A DNA stretch of 64,000 bases from Mucilaginibacter geliditolerans (GCF_014200495.1 NZ_JACHBY010000001.1:496001-560000); one strand, 5' to 3'; counted from the stretch's first letter, positions 7,870 to 17,176 are shown. Notes: generated by a model from the sequence alone, not told the origin. Numbers and translations are program-made.

Positions 7870-8652
7870 TCAATGAGCGAAAGGGGATTTTTCATCCTGC
7901 TTATAGTTCTTTATAAACTCGGCGTAGCTTTTCTTTATGTAAAGCACCATTTCATAATCCGTCATTTTTTTCGCCTCGGCTATGGTTGGGCGGTAATCAT
8001 CCATAAAGTTGAGTAATGAGTCGCCTTTTAAATTGGTGATGGCGGTTATTTTTTGTTTGGAGAAGGAATGGTCTACATAAGTATTTTCTTCATCCTGTAA
8101 CAGTGTCTTTTGCAGCTTGGTTTCGGGCGCCTTGTTTTTAGAGAGCAGATTAGCAACAGCTAATAAATTCACGCTGAGTATTGTTGTAGCGTTATTGGGC
8201 GCATCAATATAATTGTAAGGAATGTAAACGTAAGGATCAGTAGTTATAAACATATCCTTTAAACCTGGCGCTTTATAATCAAATACAGATGAAAACTGCC
8301 TGCGTACGTTAAGAGAATCCTGCCTGTAATTATGCCTTGCCCTTACATTCACATCCCTTAATAAAATGGAGCTTTGTTGAAGATATATGAGAAGCGTATC
8401 CGATTTGGTTTTTCTGTATACCCGTTTATAAGGCTTGTAACCTATACAGGTGATCTTTATGGTATCACCAGGGATAACACTACTCAGACTAAACTGGCCC
8501 GAATATGAGGTAACTGTTACTTCTGATCTGGTAGCAACGTTTGCAAAAACTACCGGTAATTCGTCGCTTTTATCAATAACGGTTCCGGTTAAGTGCTGCG
8601 CAAAAAGTGATAAGGGGGAAAGCATTAAAAGTAATATACCCGTAAGCTTCAT
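7870..8652 (-). CDS. Exported protein with carboxypeptidase-regulatory-like domain
   Basis: 260 residues. A signal peptide (MKLTGILLLMLSPLSLFAQ) precedes a carboxypeptidase D regulatory-like beta-sandwich (about residues 20-100: LTGTVIDKSDELPVVFANV through GDTIKITCIGYKPYKR). The C-terminal 150 residues are polar and carry no motif I recognise. Unlike TonB-dependent receptors or DUF5686 proteins there is no beta-barrel, so it is probably a periplasmic or surface-anchored protein. It follows the DUF3943 gene (start 10202) on the same strand with a 119-bp gap. Function unknown. Confidence 0.75.
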   Translation of the reverse strand: MKLTGILLLMLSPLSLFAQHLTGTVIDKSDELPVVFANVATRSEVTVTSYSGQFSLSSVIPGDTIKITCIGYKPYKRVYRKTKSDTLLIYLQQSSILLRDVNVRARHNYRQDSLNVRRQFSSVFDYKAPGLKDMFITTDPYVYIPYNYIDAPNNATTILSVNLLAVANLLSKNKAPETKLQKTLLQDEENTYVDHSFSKQKITAITNLKGDSLLNFMDDYRPTIAEAKKMTDYEMVLYIKKSYAEFIKNYKQDEKSPFAH

Positions 8653-8771
8653 GTTGCTGTGATGTTTTGGTTTGAATTATGGAATCTAATTTAACGTTTA
8701 ACAGGCTATCTGGTAAAACTTTAACATACCTTAACAATTGCAACCGGCAATTTTTCAGCTTCAACTTGTTT

Positions 8772-10202
8772 TCAGAAATCAACGTTGTACCGCACCGCAG
8801 CTTTAAAGTATGGGTATTTTCTGTCGATATCAGCAAAATTGCTATAATTTCCGTTTAGCCTGAAATAACCGGCTTCGGCAACAAGGGCAATATCCTTTAC
8901 TACAAAGTAGCTTAATTCATTAGTGATGTTGTGTAAAAGGTATGATGATTTATTGCCATTAATTGTCCACGTCCATGCACCACGATAATTTATGCTGTAA
9001 TAGAGTTTATGGTCAACAGCTATGGTACCGCCCGCATTAAACGCCAGCCCCGATTCATAATCATAATTACGGCCTTTATACAGATAGGGATCAGGCACAC
9101 CGCCTAAAAGTACACCTCCCAGACCAAAAGCAGTATTTATAAACATTCCGTTATCTATCTTATACTTAGAGAACAGGTTTAACTTAACGCTTTGCCCCCC
9201 ATAAAAAAATGCTGCGTTATGAACATAATCGTAGTTAGCCGATAGTATAAGCAGTTGCTGCTGAATATCATTTGATTTAAGTTCCCAGCCTGTTAATGAA
9301 CCATAAATACTAACTATATTAAGCGCGGTGCTATCATCCTTGCCTATTTCCGCATTTACAACAAAATTACTAAAGGGTTTTTCATAACCCTCATCCGGAT
9401 CGCCATATATAAGTCTTGCATGCAGGTACCAGCCCTTGCTGCTGTTTTGGAAAGGGTTATTGTTATCTACATTATACTCCCTGAAACCAAAGTCAAGCTG
9501 AGCAGATATTTTACTGGAATCGCGTAATGCCGGGTTAGTATTCACTTTACCCCACCTGCCATCGGTTATCCGGGTTAAGCCATTCATCGGGTTTATCAGG
9601 AAAGCCAGCACTTCATCAGCCTGCCTTTTAAAACCTGTGGCTGTGTTATCAATAATCTTGTTTGATAAGCGGTAGGTCATTTCACCTATAACAGTTCCGC
9701 CAAAGGTTGTGTTTATAAAATCGTTGGGTGATGGTGGTTGGTTCTCGGCAAATGTTTCCCAAAGATAACTACCCGCCGCTGCAGCCGGTGCCGACTGCCA
9801 AAAACTATACCCATTGGCCCTGAAAGCGCTATAAAACTGGCTCCCATGGTACGGATGGCCAAATTGGTTGGTGGTAAACTCATCATCATCAAATTCCCAA
9901 CTGCTGGGCTTTAAATTATGCGCTGTTGAACTCCAGGAGATCATGGCGTAATCAGCCTTTACTATATACCGGTCATATATAAATGGGGTTAATTCAGCTA
10001 TTCCCAAAAAGAGTGCTGCACGGCCGAAATGTTTTTTTCTGAGGGTATCCGGAAATGGATCTCTTTTAAAGGAATCAACAGATGGCGGTGTGGGAAAAGA
10101 AACCAACTGGGCCTGTACAATGCTTGAGGAGCAAAGTAATATTATGAAAGAAAAGATGAGAATAAATACTTTCCTCTTTAAATAAGTTTGGTTTAATAGC
10201 AT
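8772..10202 (-). CDS. DUF3943-family outer-membrane protein
   Basis: 476 residues. An N-terminal signal (about residues 10-31, IFIFSFIILLCSSSIVQAQ-like hydrophobic core) is followed by the region I recognise as DUF3943: NQFGHPYHGSQFYSAFRANG, SFWQSAPAAAAGSYLWETFAE and PSPNDFINTTFGG (about 110-170). The C-terminal half alternates polar and hydrophobic residues and ends in VRYNVDF, as in outer-membrane beta-barrels with a terminal Phe. A surface barrel of unknown substrate is the best reading. Upstream lies a 277-bp divergent promoter region shared with the DUF5686 gene at 10480. Confidence 0.82.
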   Translation of the reverse strand: MLLNQTYLKRKVFILIFSFIILLCSSSIVQAQLVSFPTPPSVDSFKRDPFPDTLRKKHFGRAALFLGIAELTPFIYDRYIVKADYAMISWSSTAHNLKPSSWEFDDDEFTTNQFGHPYHGSQFYSAFRANGYSFWQSAPAAAAGSYLWETFAENQPPSPNDFINTTFGGTVIGEMTYRLSNKIIDNTATGFKRQADEVLAFLINPMNGLTRITDGRWGKVNTNPALRDSSKISAQLDFGFREYNVDNNNPFQNSSKGWYLHARLIYGDPDEGYEKPFSNFVVNAEIGKDDSTALNIVSIYGSLTGWELKSNDIQQQLLILSANYDYVHNAAFFYGGQSVKLNLFSKYKIDNGMFINTAFGLGGVLLGGVPDPYLYKGRNYDYESGLAFNAGGTIAVDHKLYYSINYRGAWTWTINGNKSSYLLHNITNELSYFVVKDIALVAEAGYFRLNGNYSNFADIDRKYPYFKAAVRYNVDF

Positions 10203-10479
10203 ACGCAGATAGGTTGAATACCTAAAAATACCAAAACGTAATGATATGTTTTAACGAATTGTTAATATATCATGAAGATGTTAAAATTTATTGCCCTGCT
10301 TGTGTTCAAACTAAACTAAGGCAAATCATTAAAAATGATGACTAAAGTGCTTATAGTGAATAATACCCAGTCATCAAATCGACCCTCAATAAATTCTACA
10401 ATCATCTTTAACAATAATTAACTAAAAGCATCCAATAGCTGTAATAAATAACATTGATATTAGCATAAATAACCTGTAA

Positions 10480-12933
10480 ATGAAAATCTACCTAACCTGT
10501 ATCCTTATTCTTTTAGCAAATCTGTGCGCATTTTCACAACAAGTTACAATTAATGGTAAGGTTACCGATGAAAACAATAAGCCCATTCCCTTTGCCAGCG
10601 TATATATTAAAAACACAACCAAAGGAACTTCGGCAAACAGCGAGGGCGAATATATTTTGCAATTAACGCCCGGCACATACAATGTGCAATATAAAGCGGT
10701 AGGCTACAAGCAAGAAAGCCGGGAAATTGAATTAAAGACTAGTAAAACATTAAACGTGAGCCTGAAAACTGAGGCTTACCTGTTAAATGATGTGGTGATT
10801 CGTTCCGGCGGTGAAGATCCCGCTTATGCCATTATCCGCAAGGCCATCAAAAAGCGAAAAGCGCATTTAAAGGAGGTGAATGCCTATACCTGTACGGTTT
10901 ATATAAAAGGCTTACAAAAGATGTTGGATGCCCCTAAAAAATTCATGGGATTTGATGTGCAGAAGGCTACACGTGAGGCCGGCCTCGACTCTAACCGCAG
11001 GGGGATAATTTACCTATCGGAATCGCAATCAAAATACAGCTTTCAGCAGCCAGATAATGTGCATGAGGAAATGATATCATCAAAGGTGTCGGGTAGTAAT
11101 AAAGCCTTTAGCTATAACCGTGCATCGGATGTAAAGGTTGATTTTTATGAGAACATCCAAAACTGGGAGGGACTTAGCAACAGGCCTGTAATATCGCCAA
11201 TTGCTGATAATGCCCTATTTTACTATAACTATAAATGGATGGGTAAAAGCGTTGAAAATGGCGAAACTGTAGACAAAATAAAAGTTACGCCTAAACGCAT
11301 GTACGATGCTTGTTTCCAGGGATATATATACATTTTAGAAAACGATTGGCGTATATATGGATTAGATCTTTTCATCACCAAAAAACAGAATATAAACTTT
11401 GTAGATACCCTGAAATTCAGCGAACAGTTTTTCCCCGTAAGTCCAAAGGTGTGGATGCCATCATCAGTTAAATTTGAATTTACGGCGGGTTTATTTGGGT
11501 TTAGGATTGGTGGTTATTATATATCTGTTTATAAGGACTATGACCTCAACCCCACCTTCACTAAGAAAGAATTTAACGAAGTGCTGCTTATTAAACCAGG
11601 TGTAAATAAAAAAGATTCGACGTTTTGGGAAAACGAGCGGCCGGTACCGCTAACCGATGAGGAAAAAACCGACTACCAGAAAAAAGCGATACTGGCCCGA
11701 AAGCGGGAATCCAAATCTTATCTCGATTCTTTGGATAAGGTGAATAATAAATTTAGTCCCGGTGAATTTTTGCTTGGCGGATATCATTACCGCAATCGTT
11801 ATGAGCATGAATATTATAACTTCGACCCATTGCTGACTGCTGTAAAATTTAATACTGTACAGGGCTTTGCTATAAATTATGGTGCATCATTCAGTAAACG
11901 GGTAGATAGTATCAATAATCGTTACCTCGTTATCGCTGCTAAGGCCGGTTATGGTTTTTCTGACCATAGATTTACCGGTGCTGTAAATACCAGCATCCCG
12001 GTTGGGAGCTTTACGCTTGGCATTAACGGTGGTTCGGAAATTACTGACCTGAACAACACTCAACCAATTTCCTCATTCCTGAACTCAATGTATAGTCTGT
12101 TTGAGCGTGAAAATTATGAAAAGCTGTATCAAAAGCAATATGTATCTGCATCACTGCATAAACGTATAATTGGCGGCTGGCAGGCAACTGCGAGTGCAGA
12201 GTATGCTGATAGGAAATGGTTGCCAAATGCTTCATCCTATAGCTTTTATAATCCCGGCAATAAAGATTATACCTCAAATAACCCGCTATTACCAAACCAG
12301 GAGGTGCCATTATTCCCCGAAAATCAATCGTTTAAAGTTACGCTGCGTACCACTTATGATTTCAGTGATAAATATGAAACCTATCCCGATGGCAGGCATT
12401 ACCTCCCGTCGGATTATCCAACTATTGGCCTAACTTATACCAAGGGGATTAAAAATCTACTAGGTTCGGATGTTGATTATGATCTATTAGCCGCCGATGT
12501 ATCAAAATCAAATATAAACATGGGTGTGTTTGGAAAAACATCGTTTTACGTAGGTGCAGGTAAGTTCTTAAACAACAACAGCATTTTTTATCCCGATTAT
12601 AAACAGTTCTCAGGCAATCAGATCTTATTTTCAAACGGCGGTATCAATACATTTTTACTGTTGAACTATTACACATTCAGCACCTATACAGAGTATGTTG
12701 AGGCACACCTGGAGCATAATTTTTCAGGTTTTATCCTGAATAAGATCCCGCTGATAAGAAAATTAAAGTTGCAGGAAATAGTGGATGTAAATTATTTAAG
12801 CACGCCAACATTAAAGAACTATACCGAGCTGGGTTTCGGCCTGCAATACTTGAATTTCCGTATCATGTACGGCACTTCATTCAATAGCGGCAGTAATACA
12901 AATTCGGCAATAAGGTTGGGGATAAGTTTTTAA
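10480..12933 (+). CDS. DUF5686 outer-membrane protein with carboxypeptidase-regulatory-like N-domain
   Basis: 817 residues. The signal peptide (MKIYLTCILILLANLCAFSQ) is followed by a carboxypeptidase-regulatory-like domain (about residues 22-105: VTINGKVTDENNKPIPFASV through GYKQESREIEL). The remaining 700 residues match the DUF5686 pattern (EDPAYAIIRKAIKKRKAHL, then AYTCTVYIKGLQKM), ending in a barrel-like region with C-terminal Phe (RLGISF). The layout resembles TonB-dependent receptors without a recognisable plug domain. Probably a cell-surface protein. Substrate unknown. The start codon is supported by the export signal. Confidence 0.87.
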   Translation: MKIYLTCILILLANLCAFSQQVTINGKVTDENNKPIPFASVYIKNTTKGTSANSEGEYILQLTPGTYNVQYKAVGYKQESREIELKTSKTLNVSLKTEAYLLNDVVIRSGGEDPAYAIIRKAIKKRKAHLKEVNAYTCTVYIKGLQKMLDAPKKFMGFDVQKATREAGLDSNRRGIIYLSESQSKYSFQQPDNVHEEMISSKVSGSNKAFSYNRASDVKVDFYENIQNWEGLSNRPVISPIADNALFYYNYKWMGKSVENGETVDKIKVTPKRMYDACFQGYIYILENDWRIYGLDLFITKKQNINFVDTLKFSEQFFPVSPKVWMPSSVKFEFTAGLFGFRIGGYYISVYKDYDLNPTFTKKEFNEVLLIKPGVNKKDSTFWENERPVPLTDEEKTDYQKKAILARKRESKSYLDSLDKVNNKFSPGEFLLGGYHYRNRYEHEYYNFDPLLTAVKFNTVQGFAINYGASFSKRVDSINNRYLVIAAKAGYGFSDHRFTGAVNTSIPVGSFTLGINGGSEITDLNNTQPISSFLNSMYSLFERENYEKLYQKQYVSASLHKRIIGGWQATASAEYADRKWLPNASSYSFYNPGNKDYTSNNPLLPNQEVPLFPENQSFKVTLRTTYDFSDKYETYPDGRHYLPSDYPTIGLTYTKGIKNLLGSDVDYDLLAADVSKSNINMGVFGKTSFYVGAGKFLNNNSIFYPDYKQFSGNQILFSNGGINTFLLLNYYTFSTYTEYVEAHLEHNFSGFILNKIPLIRKLKLQEIVDVNYLSTPTLKNYTELGFGLQYLNFRIMYGTSFNSGSNTNSAIRLGISF

Positions 12934-12951
12934 ACTATGAATTGAAAAACA

Positions 12952-13082
12952 TGTCATGCCGAACTTATTTCAGCAATAAACCTAATTGTCATTTCGAACG
13001 AGGTACGAGGAGAAAACTTCTTCAACTTGTATAGTTCGTATTGCAGATCGAAGAAGATTTCTCTCTATCGTTCGAAATGACA
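12952..13082. repeat. Dispersed intergenic hairpin element (GTCAT-ended), plus a solo half-element
   Basis: Bases 12987-13001 (TGTCATTTCGAACGA) are exactly inverted at 13068-13082. Inside, GAGAAAACTTCTTC pairs with GAAGAAGATTTCTC with one mismatch, giving a long imperfect hairpin of about 96 bases. Immediately left, 12952-12976 starts TGTCATGCCGAAC and resembles one arm of the element at 44964-45056. The element sits between convergent genes. It shares GTCAT ends with the elements at 17839, 44964 and 61231. Confidence 0.75.
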
Positions 13083-13113
13083 TAGGTAATATGTACTCCG
13101 TTGATGGCGGATA

Positions 13114-13437
13114 CTATTCACCAATATACTTCAACACCTGCATTTGCTCATCATCACCTAACAGATCACCATCATATTTCCATTTATCATCATCTGTAAT
13201 AGTGATCTTGCCTAAATAATCAGGATTATCTTTATCCGACAGTTCATCGTTTATGTCATTAATCTCAAGAGGCTCAGTAAATAAAGCGGATTCATCATCA
13301 AAAGCATCCTTATAGATCTTATAAACACCAGTATTTTGCAAACTACCATTGTCATCTTCTTCCAAAACAGGTTCAATAATAACTTTTCTTGGCGAGCCAT
13401 CAGATTGGGTTAAGCTTAATTGTACCGGAGTTTTCAT
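13114..13437 (-). CDS. Small acidic hypothetical protein
   Basis: 107 residues from the ATG at 13437; the frame stays open 12 codons further upstream, but that extension is low-quality. It is rich in Asp and Glu (for example LEEDDNGS, DEL, DDDKWKYDGDLLGDDEQ) and has no signal peptide or transmembrane segment. The pattern MKTPVQLSLTQSDG followed by a beta-rich acidic body is not a family I can name. It lies between a dispersed hairpin repeat and the ECF42 gene, 65 bp downstream of the latter on the same strand, so it could be its trailing gene. Function unknown. Confidence 0.6.
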   Translation of the reverse strand: MKTPVQLSLTQSDGSPRKVIIEPVLEEDDNGSLQNTGVYKIYKDAFDDESALFTEPLEINDINDELSDKDNPDYLGKITITDDDKWKYDGDLLGDDEQMQVLKYIGE

Positions 13438-13502
13438 ATTGATATGGTTAATATGTATACATGAAGATAACAATTATTGTTTGAAACCAATTTAAATGTA
13501 GG

Positions 13503-14735
13503 CTATCCATTTTTCAGATCGCTTATATATTGCCGTATTTGGGCTTTATCTGCCTTCGCTTTGGTGAGTTTTAGCGCTGTTTCAAAATTGGCTATAGCAC
13601 ATGTATTTTCTATTCCGGAATACAGGTAGCCCATTAAACAATGGTATAGATAATTGCCATTTAAGCCTAGCTTACCGGCCTCAATAATTGCGGCCTCCTT
13701 CCCTATTGTTTTTGATAACGCATAAGTACGATTCAGCGCAGCTATAGGCGAATATTCCAGTATCAGCAAGGTATTATAAAGCTGTAAAATATGTTCCCAT
13801 TTATCTGCAGTTCTGGTAGTATGCCAATAAGCTATGGCAGCTTCAACATGATATTTTGAGATGGCGTTCCCAACGGAAGCTTTGTTTAGATAATGCTGCC
13901 CCCTTGCAATCAATTCATCATCCCAAAGTGAGGTATCCTGCTCTTCATACAAAACCGATTCGCCGTGCTGCCCCAGCCTGGCTTCAAATCTCGAAGAGTG
14001 AAAACACATTAACGCCAATAAAGCATTGGCAGCAGGCTGGTTAGTAGCTTCATTGCCTATCAACAAATAAGTTAATCGCATGGCTTCAAGGCAAAGATCC
14101 TTTCGGAGCGATGCATTTTGCGACAATGAGTAATAACCCTCATTAAACAGCAGGTACAGCGTAGTTAGCACCGTGTTAAGCCGCGAGGCCACTTCTTCTT
14201 TATCCGGAAATTCTATTTTAACCTGTTCGGCCCTTAACTTTTCCTTCGCTCTAAAAAGGCGTTTATTAATAGTTTCCTTATTGGTTAAAAATGCATCAGC
14301 AATTTCCTCAATACCAAAACCGCAAAGTATCCGCAGGGATAAGCCTATCTGCGCCTCAGCAGGGATAATAGGGTTGCAAATAGCAAACATCATTTGCAAT
14401 TGACTGTCAGTTATATTTTTGCCTGACAGATCTATTTCTATTTCATAAGTTTCGGGGGAATTATACGCTACCGCGGCGGCTATTTTATCAGAAAACAGCT
14501 GATTACGTTTCAAATAGTCTTTGGCTTTATTTTTTGCAACGGCATATAACCAGGCTACCGGATTATCAGGCAAACCCTTTTGGCCCCACGTTTCGGCGGC
14601 CATCATAAAGGTATCACTTACAATATCTTCGGCTATTTCAATATGCTCAAAGCCAAACAGCCGGCCTAATACAGCGGTTATTTTGCTGTATTCGCTACGG
14701 AATAAGTGCGGTATAAGTTCCTTTTCTGATTTCAT
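13503..14735 (-). CDS. ECF sigma factor of the ECF42 type with C-terminal TPR-like (DUF6596) domain
   Basis: 410 residues, twice the size of a typical ECF sigma. Region 2 spans about residues 10-78 (DIVSDTFMMAAETWGQKGLPDNPVAWLYAVAKNKAKDYLKR contains the -10 recognition helices). Region 4 spans about 105-165 (LRILCGFGIEEIADAFLTN). The C-terminal 240 residues, beginning LNTVLTTLYLLFNEGYY, are helical and match the DUF6596/TPR extension of ECF42 proteins. In that group an adjacent YCII/DGPF-domain protein replaces an anti-sigma factor as the genetic partner, and exactly such a gene lies upstream (14773-15120). An unusual hairpin directly precedes the start codon. Confidence 0.9.
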   Translation of the reverse strand: MKSEKELIPHLFRSEYSKITAVLGRLFGFEHIEIAEDIVSDTFMMAAETWGQKGLPDNPVAWLYAVAKNKAKDYLKRNQLFSDKIAAAVAYNSPETYEIEIDLSGKNITDSQLQMMFAICNPIIPAEAQIGLSLRILCGFGIEEIADAFLTNKETINKRLFRAKEKLRAEQVKIEFPDKEEVASRLNTVLTTLYLLFNEGYYSLSQNASLRKDLCLEAMRLTYLLIGNEATNQPAANALLALMCFHSSRFEARLGQHGESVLYEEQDTSLWDDELIARGQHYLNKASVGNAISKYHVEAAIAYWHTTRTADKWEHILQLYNTLLILEYSPIAALNRTYALSKTIGKEAAIIEAGKLGLNGNYLYHCLMGYLYSGIENTCAIANFETALKLTKAKADKAQIRQYISDLKNG

Positions 14736-14739
14736 AAAA

Positions 14740-14767
14740 AAAGCCCCTTCATTTATAAAGGGGCTTT
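14740..14767 (-). terminator. Hairpin terminator/attenuator abutting the ECF42 start codon
   Basis: Inverted repeat AAAGCCCCTT (14740-14749) and AAGGGGCTTT (14758-14767) with an 8-nt loop. On the minus strand it is followed by a T run that ends at the ATG of the sigma gene (14735). It lies in the 37-bp gap after the YCII gene, so read-through into the sigma gene must cross it. Confidence 0.7.
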
Positions 14768-14772
14768 CATTT

Positions 14773-15120
14773 TTACATACTCATTGGTATAATGCTCCTT
14801 ACTTCAACGCAGCCCCCAGCATTGTATATAGGGCATCCCTTGGCTAGTTCAATGGCCTCTGCAAGCGTTTCAGTTTGTACTACAATGTAACCGCTTATCA
14901 TTTCTTTAATTTCAGCATATGGGCCATCGGTTACCACATTGTTTTTTCTTACCACTGCACCTTCAAAGGCAAGCCTGTTACCGGGGTTAGCCATTTTATT
15001 TTGTGCTGCCATACCGCCCATCCAGTCGTGCCATTGCTTTAAAATCTCCTGCATTTGTTCGGGTGAGAACTGTACATCAGGATTCTGTTCATTTCTGAAG
15101 ATCAAACTAAATTCATTCAT
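14773..15120 (-). CDS. YCII-related (DGPF-domain) protein, ECF42 partner
   Basis: 115 residues. The segment VVRKNNVVTDGPYAEIKEMISGYIVVQTETLAEAIELAKGCP carries the DGP(Y/F)-E-KE motif and the ferredoxin-like core of YCII/DGPF proteins. The family is strongly associated with ECF41/ECF42 sigma genes. Its molecular role is not settled; a sensory or regulatory function towards the sigma factor has been proposed from gene context. It precedes the sigma gene by 37 bp, with a hairpin terminator in between. The ATG at 15120 gives a normal length. Confidence 0.88.
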   Translation of the reverse strand: MNEFSLIFRNEQNPDVQFSPEQMQEILKQWHDWMGGMAAQNKMANPGNRLAFEGAVVRKNNVVTDGPYAEIKEMISGYIVVQTETLAEAIELAKGCPIYNAGGCVEVRSIIPMSM

Positions 15121-15203
15121 GGTTTTAAGTTTTTAATTTATATACCTTAATGACGATCAGACTTTGGGTAATTGGACAGCTTGTTTAAATTATTTTTCAA
15201 AAA

Positions 15204-16163
15204 TTAATTCACCTGGAACTTCTCCCTGTATTCAGTGGGTGTCATACCTACCGATTTTCTGAAAATCTTTCGGAACGCTTTAGGGTCATTGTAACCTGAG
15301 GTATAGATAACCTCGGTCATTTGCTTATCGGTTTGCTCCAGCAGCTTTTTAGCTGCTGCAATGCGGGTATGCTGTAAGTATTCAATAGGTGTAATGCCGG
15401 TAACCTGTTTAAATCGGCGTACAATATTGCGGCGACTGGCGGGTATATCCTTTATGATCTCTTCAATGGTACAGGAATCACCATAATTGCTTTCAATTTT
15501 TTGTTGTGCCGATGCCACCAGTTCATCATGATGGTTATGAAAGGGCTGGAAAGTACTGAAATAGGATTGATTATCCCTATCCATATCAATGGCGAAAAAT
15601 TTGGCCGTACGTACAGCCTTATCCGCCCCGCAATATTTTTGTATCAGATGCAGTAATAAATGAAAGGTTGATGTTGCCCCTCCGCTGGTATATAGCCTGC
15701 CATCTTCGGTTACAGTTTTATCAGCCTTAAGTTTTATAGCCGGAAAAGCTGAGGCAAAACCATTACACGAATCAACGTGAGTAGTAGCAACCTTACCATT
15801 AAGCAAACCTGTAGCGCCCAGCAGGAATGCACCGGTACAAAAGGTAGCAATTTCAGCCCCTGTTTTATATTGATTGATTATCCAGGGTAAAAACTCGCGG
15901 TTCTCATATATGGCCTGCTGTATATTATCGGTATTAAATGCGGGTATCAGTACCAGGTCTTTCGGCGCGGTGTCATCAATACATTCACATTCGTATCCCA
16001 TTAGTGAATATTCGTCATCCCTGGTATTTAATAAGGTAATGTTAAAAGGATTTTCCTGCCCGTTATTCGAATAAAATTTGTTTACAGTTTCAAAAACATC
16101 CAATATAGCTGCTATGCTTAACAGCCGGTTTTGTTTAGTTATTAAAAGGCCTGTCTCAATCAT
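15204..16163 (-). CDS. GlxA-type transcriptional regulator (DJ-1/PfpI domain plus AraC HTH)
   Basis: 319 residues. Residues about 1-185 form a class I glutamine-amidotransferase-like (DJ-1/PfpI) domain with a nucleophile-elbow-like ATFCTGAFLLGATGLLNG (Cys about 109) and later GRLYTSGGATSTFHLLLHLI. Residues about 215-315 are an AraC/XylS DNA-binding domain with SRRNIVRRFKQVTGITPIEYLQ and GYNDPKAFRKIFRKSVGMTPTEYR. Such regulators usually act on neighbouring small metabolic or stress genes. Divergent VOC and DinB-like genes start at 16289, making them plausible targets. Effector unknown. Confidence 0.9.
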   Translation of the reverse strand: MIETGLLITKQNRLLSIAAILDVFETVNKFYSNNGQENPFNITLLNTRDDEYSLMGYECECIDDTAPKDLVLIPAFNTDNIQQAIYENREFLPWIINQYKTGAEIATFCTGAFLLGATGLLNGKVATTHVDSCNGFASAFPAIKLKADKTVTEDGRLYTSGGATSTFHLLLHLIQKYCGADKAVRTAKFFAIDMDRDNQSYFSTFQPFHNHHDELVASAQQKIESNYGDSCTIEEIIKDIPASRRNIVRRFKQVTGITPIEYLQHTRIAAAKKLLEQTDKQMTEVIYTSGYNDPKAFRKIFRKSVGMTPTEYREKFQVN

Positions 16164-16257
16164 AATTGGTTAATTATTAAATGTAAACATAATAATTTTG
16201 TCTTAAATGCCCCCTAATATTGACTTTTTTTACCAGCAAATACTTATTACCTATTGA

Positions 16258-16265
16258 TACATTTG
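16258..16265 (+). promoter_or_regulatory. Putative -7 promoter element of the VOC/DinB-like operon
   Basis: TACATTTG fits TAnnTTTG exactly, 23 bp before the ATG at 16289. The upstream region has no obvious TTG at -33. It would drive the three short co-directional genes 16289-17543. Confidence 0.4.
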
Positions 16266-16288
16266 ATTTGTAAACCAAATTAATAATT

Positions 16289-16657
16289 ATGAGTAACAGG
16301 GTAACGCATTTTGAGATACCGTCAGATAACCCGGAAGCCAACATGAAGTTCTTCAGCGAAGCTTTCGGCTGGACATTTAAACAACTCGGCGACCGCCCCT
16401 ACTGGCTGGCAATTTCTGGGGACAAAAATACACCGGGTATAAACGGCGCCATAATGAAAAAGCGTGCTGCAGGCCAGCCATTGGTGAACTCTATTTTGGT
16501 TGATGACATTGATGAAGCAGTAAAAAATATTGAGAAAGCCGGTGGCAGAATCCATATCCCTAAAATGTATGCTCCGGGTTATGGCTGCATAGCTTTCTTT
16601 GCTGATCCTGACGGTAACATGCATGGTATTATGCAACCTGATGAAAACATAAAATAA
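16289..16657 (+). CDS. VOC-family protein (glyoxalase/dioxygenase fold)
   Basis: 122 residues, about one VOC unit of paired beta-alpha-beta-beta-beta modules. Seen motifs are VTHFEIPSDNPEANMKFFSEAFGW at the N-terminus and GCIAFFADPDGNMHGIMQPDE at the C-terminus, which are typical of single-domain VOC proteins (glyoxalase I, bleomycin resistance and extradiol dioxygenase superfamily). The first His and the DPDGN segment could contribute metal ligands. Substrate not deducible. First of a three-gene run with 6 and 13 bp gaps, divergent from the GlxA-type regulator. Confidence 0.88.
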   Translation: MSNRVTHFEIPSDNPEANMKFFSEAFGWTFKQLGDRPYWLAISGDKNTPGINGAIMKKRAAGQPLVNSILVDDIDEAVKNIEKAGGRIHIPKMYAPGYGCIAFFADPDGNMHGIMQPDENIK

Positions 16658-16663
16658 AAAAAA

Positions 16664-17176
16664 ATGATAGATAACAATAAAACACTCTCAGAAATCAACA
16701 AAACCTTTGAGGAATTTATACTGATACTTTCCTCATTTTATGATGAACAAATAAATAAAATCCCTTTTGAGGGCAGTTGGACACCAGGACAAGTCGCGCA
16801 GCATATTATCCTGTCTGTTTCAGGATTTGTTGATCTGATGAATGGCCTCGAAGAGGAAACGACAAGGCAACCTGACGCGTATGTAGCTAATATCAGGGAG
16901 GCATTTTTAAATTTCGACATAAGAATGCAGTCGCCTGATTTTGTCATCCCACCCGTAAAAAATTATAATAAAGAAGAATTGTTGCTTACATTAGATCAAC
17001 TAAAAACCCAATTAAACCAGATCATACCTGTAAAGGATATGACCAAAACATGCACTGGCTTTGAATTACCTGTGTTTGGTCACCTAACAAGAACCGAATT
17101 AGCAAACTTTATTGAGGTGCATACAAAAAGGCATCTTCATCAATTAAAAAACATCTATAACAAAATCACTTACTAA
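16664..17176 (+). CDS. DinB-like four-helix-bundle protein
   Basis: 170 residues, wholly helical in character. The pattern PFEGSWTPGQVAQHIILSVSGFVDLMNG (about residues 26-53) has the His that usually begins the metal triad of DinB/YfiT-like proteins. A second His pair lies in the C-terminal EVHTKRHLHQLKNI. DinB_2 proteins are metal-binding and some act as thiol S-transferases; this one's activity is not known. It is sandwiched between two VOC genes, a context compatible with detoxification. Confidence 0.8.
   Translation: MIDNNKTLSEINKTFEEFILILSSFYDEQINKIPFEGSWTPGQVAQHIILSVSGFVDLMNGLEEETTRQPDAYVANIREAFLNFDIRMQSPDFVIPPVKNYNKEELLLTLDQLKTQLNQIIPVKDMTKTCTGFELPVFGHLTRTELANFIEVHTKRHLHQLKNIYNKITY

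Noticed and set aside
8573..8836. 87-codon minus-strand frame between the carboxypeptidase-regulatory-like gene and the DUF3943 gene
   Set aside because: It overlaps both genes out of frame, has no recognisable composition and starts inside the DUF3943 gene.
12952..13082. CRISPR-like repeat array
   Set aside because: The repeated sequences are inverted pairs, single per locus and widely separated, with no regularly spaced direct repeats and no cas genes.
12986..13219. 77-codon plus-strand frame
   Set aside because: It runs through a dispersed hairpin element and the antisense of the small acidic gene, so chance openness is the likelier explanation.
13503..14735. Housekeeping or ECF41 sigma factor
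   Set aside because: There is no region 3 or SnoaL-like extension. The TPR-like C-terminus and the YCII neighbour fit ECF42.
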